A DNA stretch of 64,000 nt, taken from contig WOAB01000040.1 in the NCBI GenBank assembly GCA_027886185.1, positions 9,610,001-9,674,000 on the forward strand, given 5' to 3'. The notes under the pieces are model-generated. The model searched no databases. It saw nothing but the letters and a program-made list of their open reading frames with translations, and had not been told where the DNA came from. The number at the start of each line of letters is the position of its first letter. The stretch's first letter is position 1. The translations under genes and the position numbers were made by a program. The stretch comes from Rheum nobile. Its lineage: Eukaryota; Streptophyta; Magnoliopsida; Caryophyllales; Polygonaceae. This document shows positions 34,219 through 46,628 of the stretch, in pieces.

Positions 34219-34425
34219 ATATAAATAGGAGTTGGTTGGCAGTTATGGGTATATAAAGAGGCGTTGGTTGGCAGTTACAGATAGATTTATGACGGTTTAT
34301 TTGCTCTCTTAAAAATGAGTTAGTAGTGTTAATATCATGTCACAGTAATTTATATATCCTATCTAGGATGTACTTATCTTCATAAATAGGAGTTGGTTGG
34401 CAGTTACGGGTATATAAAGATGCGT
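34219..34425 (+). repeat. Duplicated TATA-containing segment
   Basis: AGGAGTTGGTTGGCAGTTA followed by TATATAAAG occurs at about 34228 and again at about 34388, with a partial third GTTGGTTGGCAGTTAC at about 34265. The + strand orientation does not fit the nearby minus-strand ORF, so promoter function is uncertain. Confidence 0.4.
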
Positions 34426-34779
34426 CAGTACTTTAACAGACATCCTAGTATCCCACATCCCTCTTACATTCATCTTGTCATGCTACTTTATAATATGTAT
34501 ATTATAAAGTCAGTCAATGTCTCTATATTATTTTACACAACTGCCAAACTGCCATGTAACTTTCATTTAACTGCCATTTATTACTTACACGCACATAATT
34601 GCCATTTAATTGGAACTTAACTACCACATCTTTGTTGATCCAAAAAGCATACGTGACATGTTTTTTAGGTAAACATGTCACGTAAGCTTTTTCTTCAAGT
34701 TGTCATAACATTGTACGTAATCTAAACAAATGTCACCCAAAACACAAAAAGAACCTAATGTTTTATCCAAACATCCAAC

Positions 34780-37201
34780 TTAAACCTCGGGTTTCCTTAT
34801 GTTCGACCTCCACACCCCGTTAAACACGTTGTGAGCCATATCGCTCCTGAAGCCGTCGATAAATTTGTTTGTCACAACGTCAATATTTTTCCAACCAGCA
34901 CAGAGCATCTTTATGTGTTTCAGAGTGTATATCCTACAGTCATGACTATGAACAGAAAATGCATTAAAGTTAGTTAGATGAAGTATAAAATAAAATTGGT
35001 AAGGGTAATGATATTTCAACTGACCCGCACTTGTTCTGCTTCACTCCTTGAATTCTGGAAAATGTAAACTCCTCAGTACCCCGATGTGCAAATTTTTGGG
35101 CAAGTGGCGGGTACTGTCTGATGAAGTGAGGAAGAAAATTGCTCACCCCAAACACCATGTTCTCTACCTCCGAGTTACTGTTCAAATCCATATTACAGTC
35201 ATATACATTTGTCTGTCATTGTTGCAGATCGGCCTCTAGAGCTACCCAATGTTCATTAAGGAAGTTGTAGGGGACAAAAATGAAGTCCACATCATCCTAA
35301 CTGGACCCATACACTACAGGCCTATCTCACCTAAAGTATTCAAGTACAATTTCAGTTGCAGGTGGAACAGTTTGATGATTTTTGACATTGTATTTCAATG
35401 CATCTTTATAATCTTCAAACTGGAAAACGTCCAATACTATGGCCTTGTGTTTAACTTCAGACTCCAGAAATGCCTTATGGATATAACAACAAACTTCATC
35501 CATTTGCTTCAAAAAAATATAAATCATCATGTCAGACATTGTAACAAATCCCAACAGTTAACTAATTTGACATCATAAGTAAATAACTTACACCATCCCC
35601 CAGCCAAGCTTTTGGTTCCAATAATAGGCGAAACCAATCTTTGTCCATCGATTCACAACTTAGTCCAACTCTTGGCTCAGAGCTGAAAAAGAACGAAGGC
35701 ATAATTAAATCCATGAGATACTTTAACATAATTAAATCCGTGAGATACTAACATTTCATCATCCATCCATTGCAGCAAAGTAGCCATCTCCTTCACTTGT
35801 GAATTCTTGGTTATCTTCTTTAGATTTTCCCTTTTTTTCTCATTTGTGTAAGGTGTTAGCTTTTTGGCGGATGGCTTCATGATACGGCTAAGAAGGACCC
35901 TCTTTGGTGGGGGAGTCTACTTTCATTTCTTTTTGGATTTCCCCTTGTTAGACACATCAACCACAACGGCTAGCACTTCAAGAGGTTCCTCAACCTCAAC
36001 CAAAGCGGCCACCTCTGTGGCCGCTGTGGTTAGCACTTCAAGAGGTTCGTGCTGGGTAACCTCCGGGGCATCTTCAAGATCATTAGTAAAATCCTGGTCC
36101 TGGTCCTTTTCGCCATCGCCAGCCTTTTCATTTAGGTCTTGAACAATGCCTATTACAACATCCGGACCCTCAACATCATTTTTACCCTCAATAGAATTAT
36201 CAAAATCCTGCAATCATATTAACCATGTCAAACTACTCACATACACGACTAAAAATCATGTCACCATGGTACAAATAAAATTGAAAAAAATATAAACTCC
36301 AATCCTGACAGAGACGCTAAAAATCATGTCACCATGGTATAAATAAAACTGTCAAAGTAGTAATGAATGTTTTCAGAGGAGCATATTTCATACCTCTTTG
36401 CCTTCAGCCTCTACCATCTCCACCTCAACCTCAACCTCAACCTCATCCTCTACCTTTTCCTCCTCAACCACAGCCTCTACTTTCTCCTCTCCCTCAACCT
36501 CAACCTCAACCTCATCCTCCTTGTCATCATCCTTCTCCTCCTCATCATCATCCTCCTTGTCATCGTCCTCCTCCTCCTCTTTGTCACCACCTTGGTGAAG
36601 TTCTTCATTCTCTTTACCCTCATCATCATCATCATATGTCCCCTCACTCTCAACCTCCTCACTCTCAACATCCTTACTCTCAACCTCCTTATCCTCTACC
36701 TCCTCATCCTCTGTTTCCTGGTCATCCTTATAAACTTTCCCCTCGTCCTCATCAGACTCATCATAGGATTTAAAATCCTCCTCATCCTCATCCAAATACC
36801 TCTTTGGTTTCCCCTTATTCTTACGCTTAGGCACCTCCTCCTGGTTTGATACCCTCTTTTCCAGCCTTCTCATCCTCTCAAGCACTCCTTTTTCCATCCT
36901 CTTCATCATTTTGAACGTCTCACTTATCACCTCTGATGAATGCACAAATGTGTTACTCGGGCTCGCCCCATCTTTTCCTTGCTTCTTCTTCCCCTTTCCC
37001 TTATTTTTCAAACCCTTCATTGCTTCATTCACAATCTTGTCAATATACGGGTCATCATTTTCATCAGCATAGTAGCAGTCGAATAGCTTATCCACCTCAT
37101 CTTCATCGAGAATAAGAATGGGGTTAACCATATTTATAGGATCAGCCAAAGACAACCCCAAGACTCCATGTTCAGGGACTTCATCTGAAAACCAACGAAT
37201 A
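34780..37201 (-). pseudogene. Gene A, C-terminal part: acidic region and Ulp1-like C48 cysteine peptidase
   Basis: Continues gene A after the Copia insertion. Block 37161-36388 has an NKGKGKKK basic patch, then a long Asp/Glu-rich tract. Smaller exon-like blocks follow at 36213-35923 and 35554-35327. The C48 peptidase core shows NEHWVAL with His at 35249-35251, an Asp codon in VYDC at 35198-35200 and a Cys in HDCRIYTLKHIKML at 34936-34938. Two defects are visible: a TGA at 35216-35218 inside the domain, and Arg in place of the usual Gly after the catalytic Cys. Ulp1-type peptidases remove SUMO-like modifiers. In plants many such genes sit on Mutator-like elements. Exon borders are inferred. 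Confidence 0.7.
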
Positions 37202-38325
37202 TGTTAGGAAATGGAACTCTGGAACCTTAGTTCCCCTGAGAGTTCCTTTCCTCAGTTTCTCTACTTTTGAAGATGACAAATATTTTGATACTAATGTCTT
37301 ATCTCAAAGATGTGTGTTAAGGAACCACAGGACAATTACCGAAAGCATGAAAGCCAAACAGGACAAAAGAACCAAGCAGCAAGCTAAAGGAAGGAACCCA
37401 GGTGTGCCCAGAAATGCAACATGTGATGTTGCGCTTCCCGAGAAATCTGGGAACACCAACCTCGGACAAGAGAAAGGTGAAAGCACCTTGTGCGAAGCTT
37501 CCAAAGGTTGTCACCGTTCAGAGCAAAACAACAAGATGCCTAGAACACATAACCTCGGACAGAGAAAGGTGACAGCGACATGTCATGGAACATGTCGCTA
37601 TCTAGAAGACAGTTCCAAAGTACTCAGGTTGTCGAACCTCTGAAGAAGGAAGCTGGAGAACAACTTGGCTGAAGCAGTTGACCAACAAAGAAGGATTCTG
37701 AGCTATCTAGGTTGTTGGTACATGTCAAAGACAACGTGGATCACGGATCACCACACATCCTAGGGCAGGCTTGATCTGTGGGAACTAAGAGAAGATCAAA
37801 CCGCAAAGAATCCACTATATAAGGAAGACTAACTCAGAGGTTATCCAAAAAAGCACAAAAACACGAATCACACTCAATAGCAAACATCAAAGTGTGAACC
37901 ATCAAACAAGATCATCAAAGCAAACCGAGATCAAGAGGAACCAGTCAAGGAATCGAAGAGTTGAGTGCTAAGTTCTTATGACTGTAAGTGAGATAGTTCC
38001 TAGGTGCTAAGGTCTGTTTCTTGGATTGATTATTGATTGTGTTAAGTTATCTAGGATTGCCTAACTGTGTGTAAGGTAAAGAAACTGTGTATTTGTTCCT
38101 AGGATAAGTTGTAACCAAAAGAGATAAGAAATCAAGAAGTAGACCTTGAAATCCTTTCAAAAGAAAGGTAGTGGTTTTTATCCTGGATTGCTAGTTGGCA
38201 ATCAAAGGTTTCCACTATAAGGAACTTGTTCATTTGTGCTTGATTGTTTAAATTCCGCTGCGAAGGGAACTGAGAATTGCTATTCTTAGTTCCTTAGTTA
38301 CTTGTCTAACAATCTCGATCCTACA
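37202..38325 (+). repeat. Copia 5' LTR
   Basis: TGTTAGGAAATG to ATCCTACA. TATA box TATATAAG at 37816-37823. Confidence 0.96.
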
Positions 38326-38327
38326 AT

Positions 38328-38340
38328 TGGTATCAGAGCA
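38328..38340 (+). other. Copia primer binding site
   Basis: TGGTATCAGAGCA two bases after the LTR end, complementary to initiator tRNA-Met. Confidence 0.92.
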
Positions 38341-38375
38341 GGAAAAACTCTAGATCTTTGTTAAGTTTGCAGATC

Positions 38376-40413
38376 ATGTCTCAACTAAGCAAGTTTGAGC
38401 TCGGAATCTCCACTAACAAACCACATCTCCGAAAGAAGGGAGAAGAAAAATGGTGGGAAAAGTGCATGGAAAGCCACATCAAGACCAACGACTACCAATG
38501 CTGGAGGATAGTCGAAAATGGAGATGGATATGTCGATCTTACAATGAAGGAAGAAGACTGGAAACTTGAGCACTATGTCACCATGGAAAAGAATGCCAAA
38601 GCCAGGCAGTTCATCCTCAATGGACTGGACAGAGAAGACATGGACAAGGTCATAGGCATCCAGACGGCAAAGGAGATGTGGAAGGCACTCAAGGAAATGC
38701 ATGAAGGAAGTGATGAACTAAAGCAAAGCAGAAAGTTTGTTTTGGAAGGAGAATACCACACCTTCAAAATGATGGAAACTGAGACCATCTCAGAGTACTA
38801 CCCCCGCTTCAACAGACTGATTGGAAAGCTAACAGCGGCGGGAGTCAATCTTGATGAGGTCTCCAAGTCCCTGGTGGTCATCAATGGACTCAACTCCAAG
38901 TTCACTCTTCTCAAAGGAATCATGAAGAACACTCCAGGCATCCAATCTCTTCCCTTGACTCAAGTCATAGGGAAACTGGAGGTTGAAGAAGGAGAGCACA
39001 CCAAAGCCAATACCGATAAGAAACTGGAGAAAAGAATTGCTCTCAAGATCTCCAAAGCCTTCTCAAGGCTTGAGATGGAGCAAGAGAACTCAGACCTAGA
39101 AGAAGAGGAGGACGAACTGACAGCCCTCTTCACGAAGAATATCAAAAAGTTCTTTGTGAAGGGAAGGTTCCAAAAGGGCAGTTCCTCCCACAATGGACCA
39201 AGAAGAGATCTCAAGGAAGTCTCCTATTACGAGTGCAAAGAAAAAGGGCACTACGCTAAGAACTGTCCCAACAAGGAAGACTCCAAAAAAGATGAAAGAC
39301 CTCAGAGAAAGAAGGCTCTCGTGGCCTCATGGGGAGAAGACTCAGATGAGGAACTGAATCTGAGCGGTTTTTCTGGAGGAAGATGTCTCATGGCAAAAGG
39401 AGACTCAAGCGACTCAGAAGACCTTGAGGTAACTTCTGATGACTTTCTAAAGACTCTAGTCGATTGTGATAAGAAACAGCTTCTTAAGATCATAAAGAAA
39501 CTAGGAAAAGAAATCAGTTCCCTTCAACAAAAACTTGATGATTGTGAAGATGAAATTGCATGCTTGACTGTTGAGAACTCTTTGTGGAGTAAGAAACTTG
39601 ATGAAGCTAAGAAAGACCTAGCTGAAACTCACTCCAAACTCATTGATATTAGAAATGACCATGCTAATCACCTTAAAATCTACAAATATTGTAATGAAAC
39701 CAGTGTAGACTCTGTTAAGGTTCCTATGCATGATAACCTACCTCAAAATGATATGCTTCAAACTATAATTGATAGGTTAGACATTCTCACTGACTCTATA
39801 AATGAAAAAACGATAAATCAAACTGTCTTCGTGAGACAACGTCATGGAATTGGGTATGTTGACAACAAGGCCAATAATGATGTTGAAGATGAAAAGGCTA
39901 GACGAGAACTTGTTGAAATGAATGAGAACCTCAGTACTGCTCTTGCCACTTCTCAAGATAGGAATCAGTTCCTATTAGAGAAGATCATGGTTCTTGAGAA
40001 CAAGGCTGAGGTTGCCAAGCGTTTCAATGAAAGTTCTGAAAGTCCGAAGAGGGAACCTAAAGGAAAAGAAAAAGGCATTCCCTGAAAACAAGTGGTTCAC
40101 CAATTCTTTTACTCATAAAAAGTACATGGATATGGCTCATGGTAAGGTTAGAAACAATGTTGATTTCAACAAAAGAAAAACTGAGAAACCCTTTAGACCT
40201 GGAAAGGGAAAATATAGGTATGTTATTTACAATCGCTTATGCTATTACTGTGGAAAAAATGGTCATTACAACACTGATTGTCCTAAGAAAAGGAACTTTG
40301 AAAATGAGAAAAATGCCTATTACCATGAAAGGAACCAGTTCCCTGGTCATTCACAGACTCGGAATGCTAATCCCCCCAGTAAAGCCAAGCTTCGCTGGGT
40401 TCAAAAGTCTTAG
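38376..40413 (+). pseudogene. Copia gag
   Basis: ATG at 38376. The N-terminal half is a UBN2-type Copia Gag (WWEKCMESHIKTNDYQ, ILNGLDREDMDKV, YPRFNRLIGKL). A first zinc knuckle reads YYECKEKGHYAKNC, where the first Cys has become Tyr. A long coiled-coil region follows (about 39450-39700). The frame ends at 40085 and continues in the next frame after an indel near 40060. The second knuckle CYYCGKNGHYNTDC is intact at about 40237. A TAG at 40411 separates gag from protease. Confidence 0.9.
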
Positions 40414-40422
40414 TTCCCCTGT

Positions 40423-41368
40423 GTGCAGAAAGAAGAGAGGCAACCTCGACTATGGTACATTGACAGTGCTTGCTCATGCCATATGACCGGAAGAAGAAAT
40501 CAAATGACCTCTCTTCAACCCATCCAAGGAGGAAACATCTTCTTTGGAGACAAAAACAAAGGGAAAATTTGTGGAATAGGAACCGTAAATCTCAATGACC
40601 ACACTAAGGTAAATAAAGTTCACCTTATTGATAACCTTGGTTTTTATCTAATTAGTGTGTCACAACTGTGCGATCAAGGAGACAATGAAGTTAGATTCAA
40701 GTCAAGTGAATGCACTGTCCTAGACTCCTCGGGACAAATCATCTTAAAAGGCAAAAGATTCAACAATATGTATGTTGTTGACCCATCATTTGTTCCCAAG
40801 GAGAAACTCTGCCTCTCAACAGTGAATGATCAAACGGAGTTGTGGCATCAACGTCTTGGTCATGCCAGCACTAAACTGATCCACAAGTTACACTCAAAGG
40901 AACTAGTTCGAGGCCTTCCAAAGATAAGTGGCACATCTTCGGAACCATGCTCAGACTGCATAAAGGGGAAACAAGCAAGGAGTTCCTTCAAATCCAAGAA
41001 TATGGTAAGCTCCTCTATGCCCCTTGAACTCATCCACATGGACCTTTGTGGACCTATGAGAATTCAAAGCCTAGGAGGAAACATGTATATCTTTGTCCTT
41101 GTCGATGATTTCTCTCGCTTCACCTGGACTATCTTCATAAAATCTAAGAGTGAAGTCATTAATCGCTTTAAAGATCTGGTTCCCTTATTAGAAAAATCTA
41201 TCGATTGTTCCATCAATTCTATTCGGTCTGACCATGGTACCGAATTCGAAAATGGAGAATTTCTAACCTTTTACAGTGAGCATGGCATTGATCACAACTT
41301 CTCTGCATCATACACATGGCTCGAATCACAGAGAAAACACCCTATGAAAGGAAGAATAGAACCCTAGA
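40423..41368 (+). pseudogene. Copia protease and integrase, 5' part
   Basis: Protease motif WYIDSACSCHMTG, where DSA replaces the more common DSG. GAG_pre-integrase signature ELWHQRLGHAS, zinc region ending CSDCIKGKQ, and integrase core with MDLCGPM and SDHGTEFENGEF. Just before the glutamate segment the sequence is replaced by a patch copied from downstream (41314-41348), which shifts the frame and ends it at 41368. Confidence 0.9.
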
Positions 41369-43646
41369 AGACATGGCTCGAACTATGCTCATATCAAGTG
41401 GACTCTCCCAATCATTCTGGGCTGAGACAATCAACACAGCTTGCTACATCATCAATCGAGCCATGCTTCGCCCAATCACAGAGAAAACACCCTATGAACT
41501 CCTAAGAGGAAGAGTTCCCAACATCTCACATCTGAGGGTGTTCGGATGCCAGTGCTTTGTGCACAACAATGGGAAGGACAAACTTGGCAAGTTCGATCCA
41601 AGGAGTGATGAAGGGATCTTTATTGGATATGCCTCCAGAAGCAAGGCATACAAAGTCTTCAACAAAAGGACCAAAAAGGTAGAAGAAAGTGTTCATGTTA
41701 TTTTTGATGAGAAATCACTTGGTAGAATTATGCAGAACACTACCACTCCCTTTGAAGACCCATTTCCCAAGTCATCTCAAGAAGATCCAGATGAAGATAT
41801 CACTCCACCCAGTTCCTACCATGCTGCACAGAATCCCCCACTAGTTCCTCCACCAGTTCCCATGGATAATCAACAACAATCCATTTCTGGGAACCATGAA
41901 CATGAAGACAACATTTGTGGAGACATCAACGATTCATCCTCTCACATGATCTTCAATAGAGAAGGTGTTCCCAACCAGGAAGCTGAAGCTGAATGCTCAA
42001 CCCAAAATGTCTCCACATCAAATGCTCTAACTCTCAACAGAGAAAGAAGAACCATCAAGCCTCCAGTCAGGTTCGAACATCTAACCTTCTTTGCCTTCAA
42101 TGCCTTCTTATCTGTTATGGAACCAAAGAACATAGGTGAAGCACTGAAGGATGTAGATTGGATCAAAGCCATGCAAGAAGAACTTCATCAGTTTGAAAGG
42201 AACAAAGTATGGCATCTAGTTCCTCGCCCCAAGGATAAGCACATCATAGGAACTAGATGGGTTTTCAAAAACAAACTAGGTGATACAGGAGCTGTGATAA
42301 GGAACAAAGCAAGACTCGTTGCTCAAGGATACAATCAACAAGAAGGCATCGATTATGATGAAACCTATGCTCCAGTGGCAAGGATTGAAGCAATAAGATT
42401 GTTGATTGCTTTCGCATCACACAAAGGGTTCAAACTATTCCAAATGGATGTAAAGACTGCCTTCCTCAATGGAATCCTTCAAGAGGAAGTCTATGTCAAG
42501 CAACCACCTGGCTTTGAAGATGATGATCATCCCGACCATGTCTACTTTCTAGATAAAGCATTGTATGGCCTCAAGCAAGCTCCCAGAGCTTGGTATGATC
42601 GTCTTGCCCAGTTCCTACTCTCAAATGGCTACAGGCGTGGAGTCATTGATAAGACTCTCTTCATCTTAGAAGAAGAAGGTAACATCTTAGTGGTTCAAAT
42701 TTATGTCGATGATATCATTTTTGGTTCCACTAACATGTCCCTTGTAGACAAGTTCAAAGACTTGATGAGCAGTGAATTTGAAATGAGCCTAATTGGGGAA
42801 CTCACTTTCTTCCTCGGATTGCAAATCACTCAAAAGAAAGATGGTATACAAATTCACCAACATAAGTATGTCACGGAACTACTGAAGAAGTTCAAAATGG
42901 ATTCATGCAAGCATCTCTCCACTCCCATCTCCACCATTGCTCATTTGGACAAGGACCATTCGAGTCCTCTAGTGGAAGAGAAAATCTATAGAGGTATGAT
43001 AGGTTCACTCATGTATCTAACCGCTAGTCGCCCAGACATTGTTTTTGTTGTTGGCTTGTGTGCTAGGTTCCAATCTTGTCCAAGAGAAACCCACTTGGCT
43101 GCTGTAAAAAGGATACTCCGATATCTCAAGGGAACTAATTCAATCTGTATTTGGTACCCCAAAGAATGTCCCTTTGAGCTGATGGGTTTCACTGATGCGG
43201 ATTATGCTGGATACTTGGTGGATAGGAAGAGCACATCTGGAATGGCACAGTTCCTAGGCCCTTGCCTCGTGTCATGGGGCTCAAAGAAACAAGTCTCAGT
43301 CTCTCTCTCCACCACAGAATCCGAGTACATCGCTGCTGCCTCCTGTTGTTCCCAACTCCTCTGGCTAAAGCAACAACTCACGGATTTCGGTATGTCTTAT
43401 GGTCCTCTCACTATTCTTTGTGATAACACCAGTGCTATAAACATTTCTAAGAATCTTGTGCATCATACTAGGATCAAGCATATAGACATAAGACATCATT
43501 TTCTTAGAGATCATGTTGAAAAAGGGAACATAATTATGAAATTTTGTAGAACTGAAGATCAGGTTGCAGACATATTCACCAAAGCTTTGAATAGAGTTCC
43601 CTTTGAGAACCTTAGATTAGAACTGGAAATGATTCCTATAACCTAG
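41316..43646 (+). CDS. Copia integrase C-part, RT and RNase H
   Basis: One uninterrupted frame of about 776 codons. It starts in the copied patch and joins the ERKNRTLEDMARTML segment of integrase. RT follows with RWVFKNKLGD, DYDETYAPVARIEA, QMDVKTAFLNG, the YGLKQAPRAWY region and catalytic IYVDDIIFGS. RNase H follows with GFTDADYAG, STTESEYIAA, the DNTSAINISKN segment and KHIDIRHHFLRD. It ends at 43646. All recognisable RT and RNase H residues are present, so this portion is intact, but it lacks its own proper start and a functional integrase. Confidence 0.92.
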   Translation: MARITEKTPYERKNRTLEDMARTMLISSGLSQSFWAETINTACYIINRAMLRPITEKTPYELLRGRVPNISHLRVFGCQCFVHNNGKDKLGKFDPRSDEGIFIGYASRSKAYKVFNKRTKKVEESVHVIFDEKSLGRIMQNTTTPFEDPFPKSSQEDPDEDITPPSSYHAAQNPPLVPPPVPMDNQQQSISGNHEHEDNICGDINDSSSHMIFNREGVPNQEAEAECSTQNVSTSNALTLNRERRTIKPPVRFEHLTFFAFNAFLSVMEPKNIGEALKDVDWIKAMQEELHQFERNKVWHLVPRPKDKHIIGTRWVFKNKLGDTGAVIRNKARLVAQGYNQQEGIDYDETYAPVARIEAIRLLIAFASHKGFKLFQMDVKTAFLNGILQEEVYVKQPPGFEDDDHPDHVYFLDKALYGLKQAPRAWYDRLAQFLLSNGYRRGVIDKTLFILEEEGNILVVQIYVDDIIFGSTNMSLVDKFKDLMSSEFEMSLIGELTFFLGLQITQKKDGIQIHQHKYVTELLKKFKMDSCKHLSTPISTIAHLDKDHSSPLVEEKIYRGMIGSLMYLTASRPDIVFVVGLCARFQSCPRETHLAAVKRILRYLKGTNSICIWYPKECPFELMGFTDADYAGYLVDRKSTSGMAQFLGPCLVSWGSKKQVSVSLSTTESEYIAAASCCSQLLWLKQQLTDFGMSYGPLTILCDNTSAINISKNLVHHTRIKHIDIRHHFLRDHVEKGNIIMKFCRTEDQVADIFTKALNRVPFENLRLELEMIPIT

Positions 43647-44477
43647 AAGTGACCTTAGCTTAAAGGCTCTTCTCCATCTCCCTTGATTAACTAGTATAAG
43701 ATCCTTTACTTGTTAAGTCTTGGTATCTCTGTGTTATATCTTTTGCTACAAACCCTCTTTTCCATAATGGTTTCTTAAAAAGGCTTTGATAAAATTTTCT
43801 TAGTTCGTGTCCTTTGGTCCTCATTATTCTTTCAACTCTTTCATTGTTCAAGTTTCTTTTTTGGCCCAAAAGTCACAATCTGATCATACTCTAACCCAAC
43901 AATACAAGCCAAAATGATGATTGTGTACTATGACCCTCCTTGCCGCATTGCTCAATTTAATTCCCTAGGATCCATCTATTAACCCTCTCTGGGAATTATT
44001 GTGCAATGCGATAAATGGCCTCCTTGATTCCTTGTATGGGAACGTACTTTTCGGTTCCATGTTTTTAAACCCACATCAAAGTTCCCATATATCCCTCTAG
44101 CACACTGAATATATCGCTAGAAAGGAACCATGATGAAATTGTCTCCAAATGGCTAGTTAGACGCTTGATCCTCCCAAGACGACATTTATGGCAAATTTGC
44201 AGAACTCAGACACGTCTCGTCAGTGGCAGTGCTTCCCTCTCTGAATGAGTAACTTTTGAATTTCTTTTGACCGTTCGAAAAAGATGCAAGCCTCTTCAAT
44301 GCTCCAGATCTTCTATGATCTCCTCAACGGCCAGATCTTTCCCAACGGTCCCTTCAGCTCTCAACCAGTTTTAAAAGGAGTCATGTTGATCCGAGCAATC
44401 CCCACTCTTGCCTTCTCCATCTCTACTAATTCCTTATCTCTCTCTACCTCAAACACACAAAACCTAGCTCCTCAAAA
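43647..44477 (+). other. Copia spacer between pol and ORF3
   Basis: No coding signal. AT-rich leader to the next ORF. Confidence 0.5.
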
Positions 44478-46100
44478 ATGGCTGACAAGAACCCTAACCC
44501 TAACTTGATCCAAGACGAAGAAGAAGCTGCCCTTCTCAAGGCATTCAGAGAAAAGAAGGCCGCCTCGTCTACCCAGCCCATTATTGACACCACCTCCCAA
44601 AACACACAAACTGAGGAGAAAGCCGACGCAAAAGCTGAGGAGAAAGTAAAGGAAATCACTCCTGCATCGGCATCGGCTACAAAATCTGTCTCGAAAGAAG
44701 GATCCCACGACTCCTCCCCAGACAAGATCACCCAAGAGATCCTCAGCCCAGAGCCCTCGCCTGCCAGCCTCAAATCCAAACCCATCTCCAAACCTGGTCC
44801 CTCTGTTGCCACAAGGCTCCAACAACGGAAACGCAGTTCCCAAGCTTTGGTTCCCTATAACCCTCCCTCCAAAGAGCCCAAATCCTCCAAAAAGGCTAAA
44901 TCATCCACCCTTTCTTCCTCCTCTCTGGGTCAAGTGTCCTCCATCTTCTCTAAGAGGAAGATACTCAAGCCGCTCATTATTGGCACCGAATTTTGGACCC
45001 AAACCCTCGAAGAAGAAGATGAGGAACTGTTCGGTGAAGCCCTCAGTGACTTTCACTCTCTGCTACAGTATCAAGGATGGGATGAGCTTTTGGTGGAACC
45101 TTTCTCCGCCTCTGATGAAGTAGTCTGCTTGTTCTATCAGTCTCTAACCTTTGTGCCAGCCAAGGATAACTCTCCCTGCAACGACGCCATATTCTAGTGG
45201 AAGGGAACCATGTATCCCCTGTCCCCCAACATCATCGCGTCTGCTCTCGGGATCGAGTCCAGATCCGGCTTCGACATTCTTTATCAGAAAAAGACTTGGC
45301 CCAAAGGAAAGGGTTACAAGACCAAGACTGATGTGGTGAAGAAACTCTATGACGGCGACTACCCATCAAGCCTGCAGACCAAGGATCTCTCCATCGCCAA
45401 CAAGCTTCTACATTTCTGGATCATCCGAAACCTAGTTCCCAGGCAAGAGCATCGGGCCACAGTTCTCATCACGGATGTTATCCTCATGGATAAGGTGTTG
45501 TCTGGTGCACAAATTGATCTCCCCAGAATAGTGTTGGCTCACATGCAGTTCTGCAAATCCCATGAATCCCATGCCCTGCCCTTCCCTCATCTCATCAAGA
45601 ATCTTCTCTCCCTGCTTCACCAGTACCCCGATGATCTCCCGGAAACTGTCTACAGCAAGTCCCTCACCATGGCCACCCTCTGAAAACTCAAGACAAAGGA
45701 TCACCAGGCCACTCCCTCTGAAGTTCAAGCTGATCCGCCTAAGGAAAAGGCTAGTTCCCAGGCCCCTTCAAGTTCCCTACCACCGCTCAAAGACTCCTCT
45801 GCGATCCTCTCTTTTCTGGGTCGTATTGAAAAAGCCGTCACGGAAGGCTCGACTGTTATCACGGTCGCTCTCCGTGATCAAGTAAATGAGCTGGGGAAAA
45901 TGAGCACTGCTGTCTCAAGTTTGGTGGAAGTACTTCAGAAAACATGGGAGGATGCAACCGTGCAAATCAGGCCACGGGCCAAAATGAAGGAACTGACAAC
46001 AACAAGGTTGATGAAGAGGAGGCCACTGACTTGCCATAGGAACGCTTCTCCTGGTTCCCAGTGCTGTAACATCACAGTGTGCTAGTAGTTCCCCTAGGAT
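44478..46100 (+). pseudogene. Copia 3' ORF (env-position ORF of SIRE type)
   Basis: Starts at ATG 44478 (MADKNPNPNLIQDEEE). Ser/Lys-rich basic first third, then a folded-looking central region (WKGTMYPLSPNIIASALGI, YDGDYPSSLQTKDLSIANK) resembling the plant transposon protein family seen in Athila and SIRE third ORFs. TAG at 45195 and TGA at 45681 interrupt it. I see no clear signal peptide or transmembrane helix, so calling it an envelope protein is not supported. A possible coiled coil lies near 45830-45950. Confidence 0.65.
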
Positions 46101-46628
46101 CCTACTCCCTCTTCTACCCTTCCTGTCGTTTTCCTTAAAGGTTGCTTATGTTGTTGTCTTTGTAGGTTGTTTTGTGATGTTTTGTGGTTTGTCTTACCCT
46201 GCTCCTGAACAATGTTAAGGTTTTATTAATATTAATGACTACTTTTGGCTACGTTTCTATGAATGATTTGTCTTTGCCTCAAGTTTCTATTATGGTTTCT
46301 GTTATGGGTTTGACGCAATTGTTTATTTCCTTGGATATCCTGTTCTTAACATGTTAACTGATCTTTTCGATGATGTCAAAAGGGGGAAGAAGGATAGGAA
46401 CCTTGAACTTTGAAAACTACTAGACTAATAGGAACTCTGAACTCGTTCTATTCTAAGGGGGAATTTGAATAACTTCGTTCATCTGCTTAGGGGGAATTTG
46501 CAACCATTGAATGTTCTCTCATTATTTTATAACGTTGTAAATCCCTTAAAATCAACTGGTCTCATGAATTTAACGTCCTATTATATTGCCAGGTTCCTTG
46601 TATTTGTCATCATCAAAAAGGGGGAAAT
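46101..46628 (+). other. Copia 3' untranslated region with four polypurine tracts
   Basis: Purine tracts AAAAGGGGGAAGAAGGA (46377), CTAAGGGGGAATTTG (46453), CTTAGGGGGAATTTG (46486) and AAAAAGGGGGAAATTG abutting the LTR (46614). Only the last is in the standard priming position. Confidence 0.75.

Noticed and set aside
36367..36849. Overlapping + strand open frames rich in Pro/His or Leu/Ile
   Set aside because: They are antisense to the Asp/Glu-rich tract of gene A. The repetitive codons keep several frames open by composition alone.
44478..46100. Copia third ORF as a true envelope gene
   Set aside because: No signal peptide, no membrane helix and no fusion-protein pattern visible. The central region looks like the plant transposon protein family instead.
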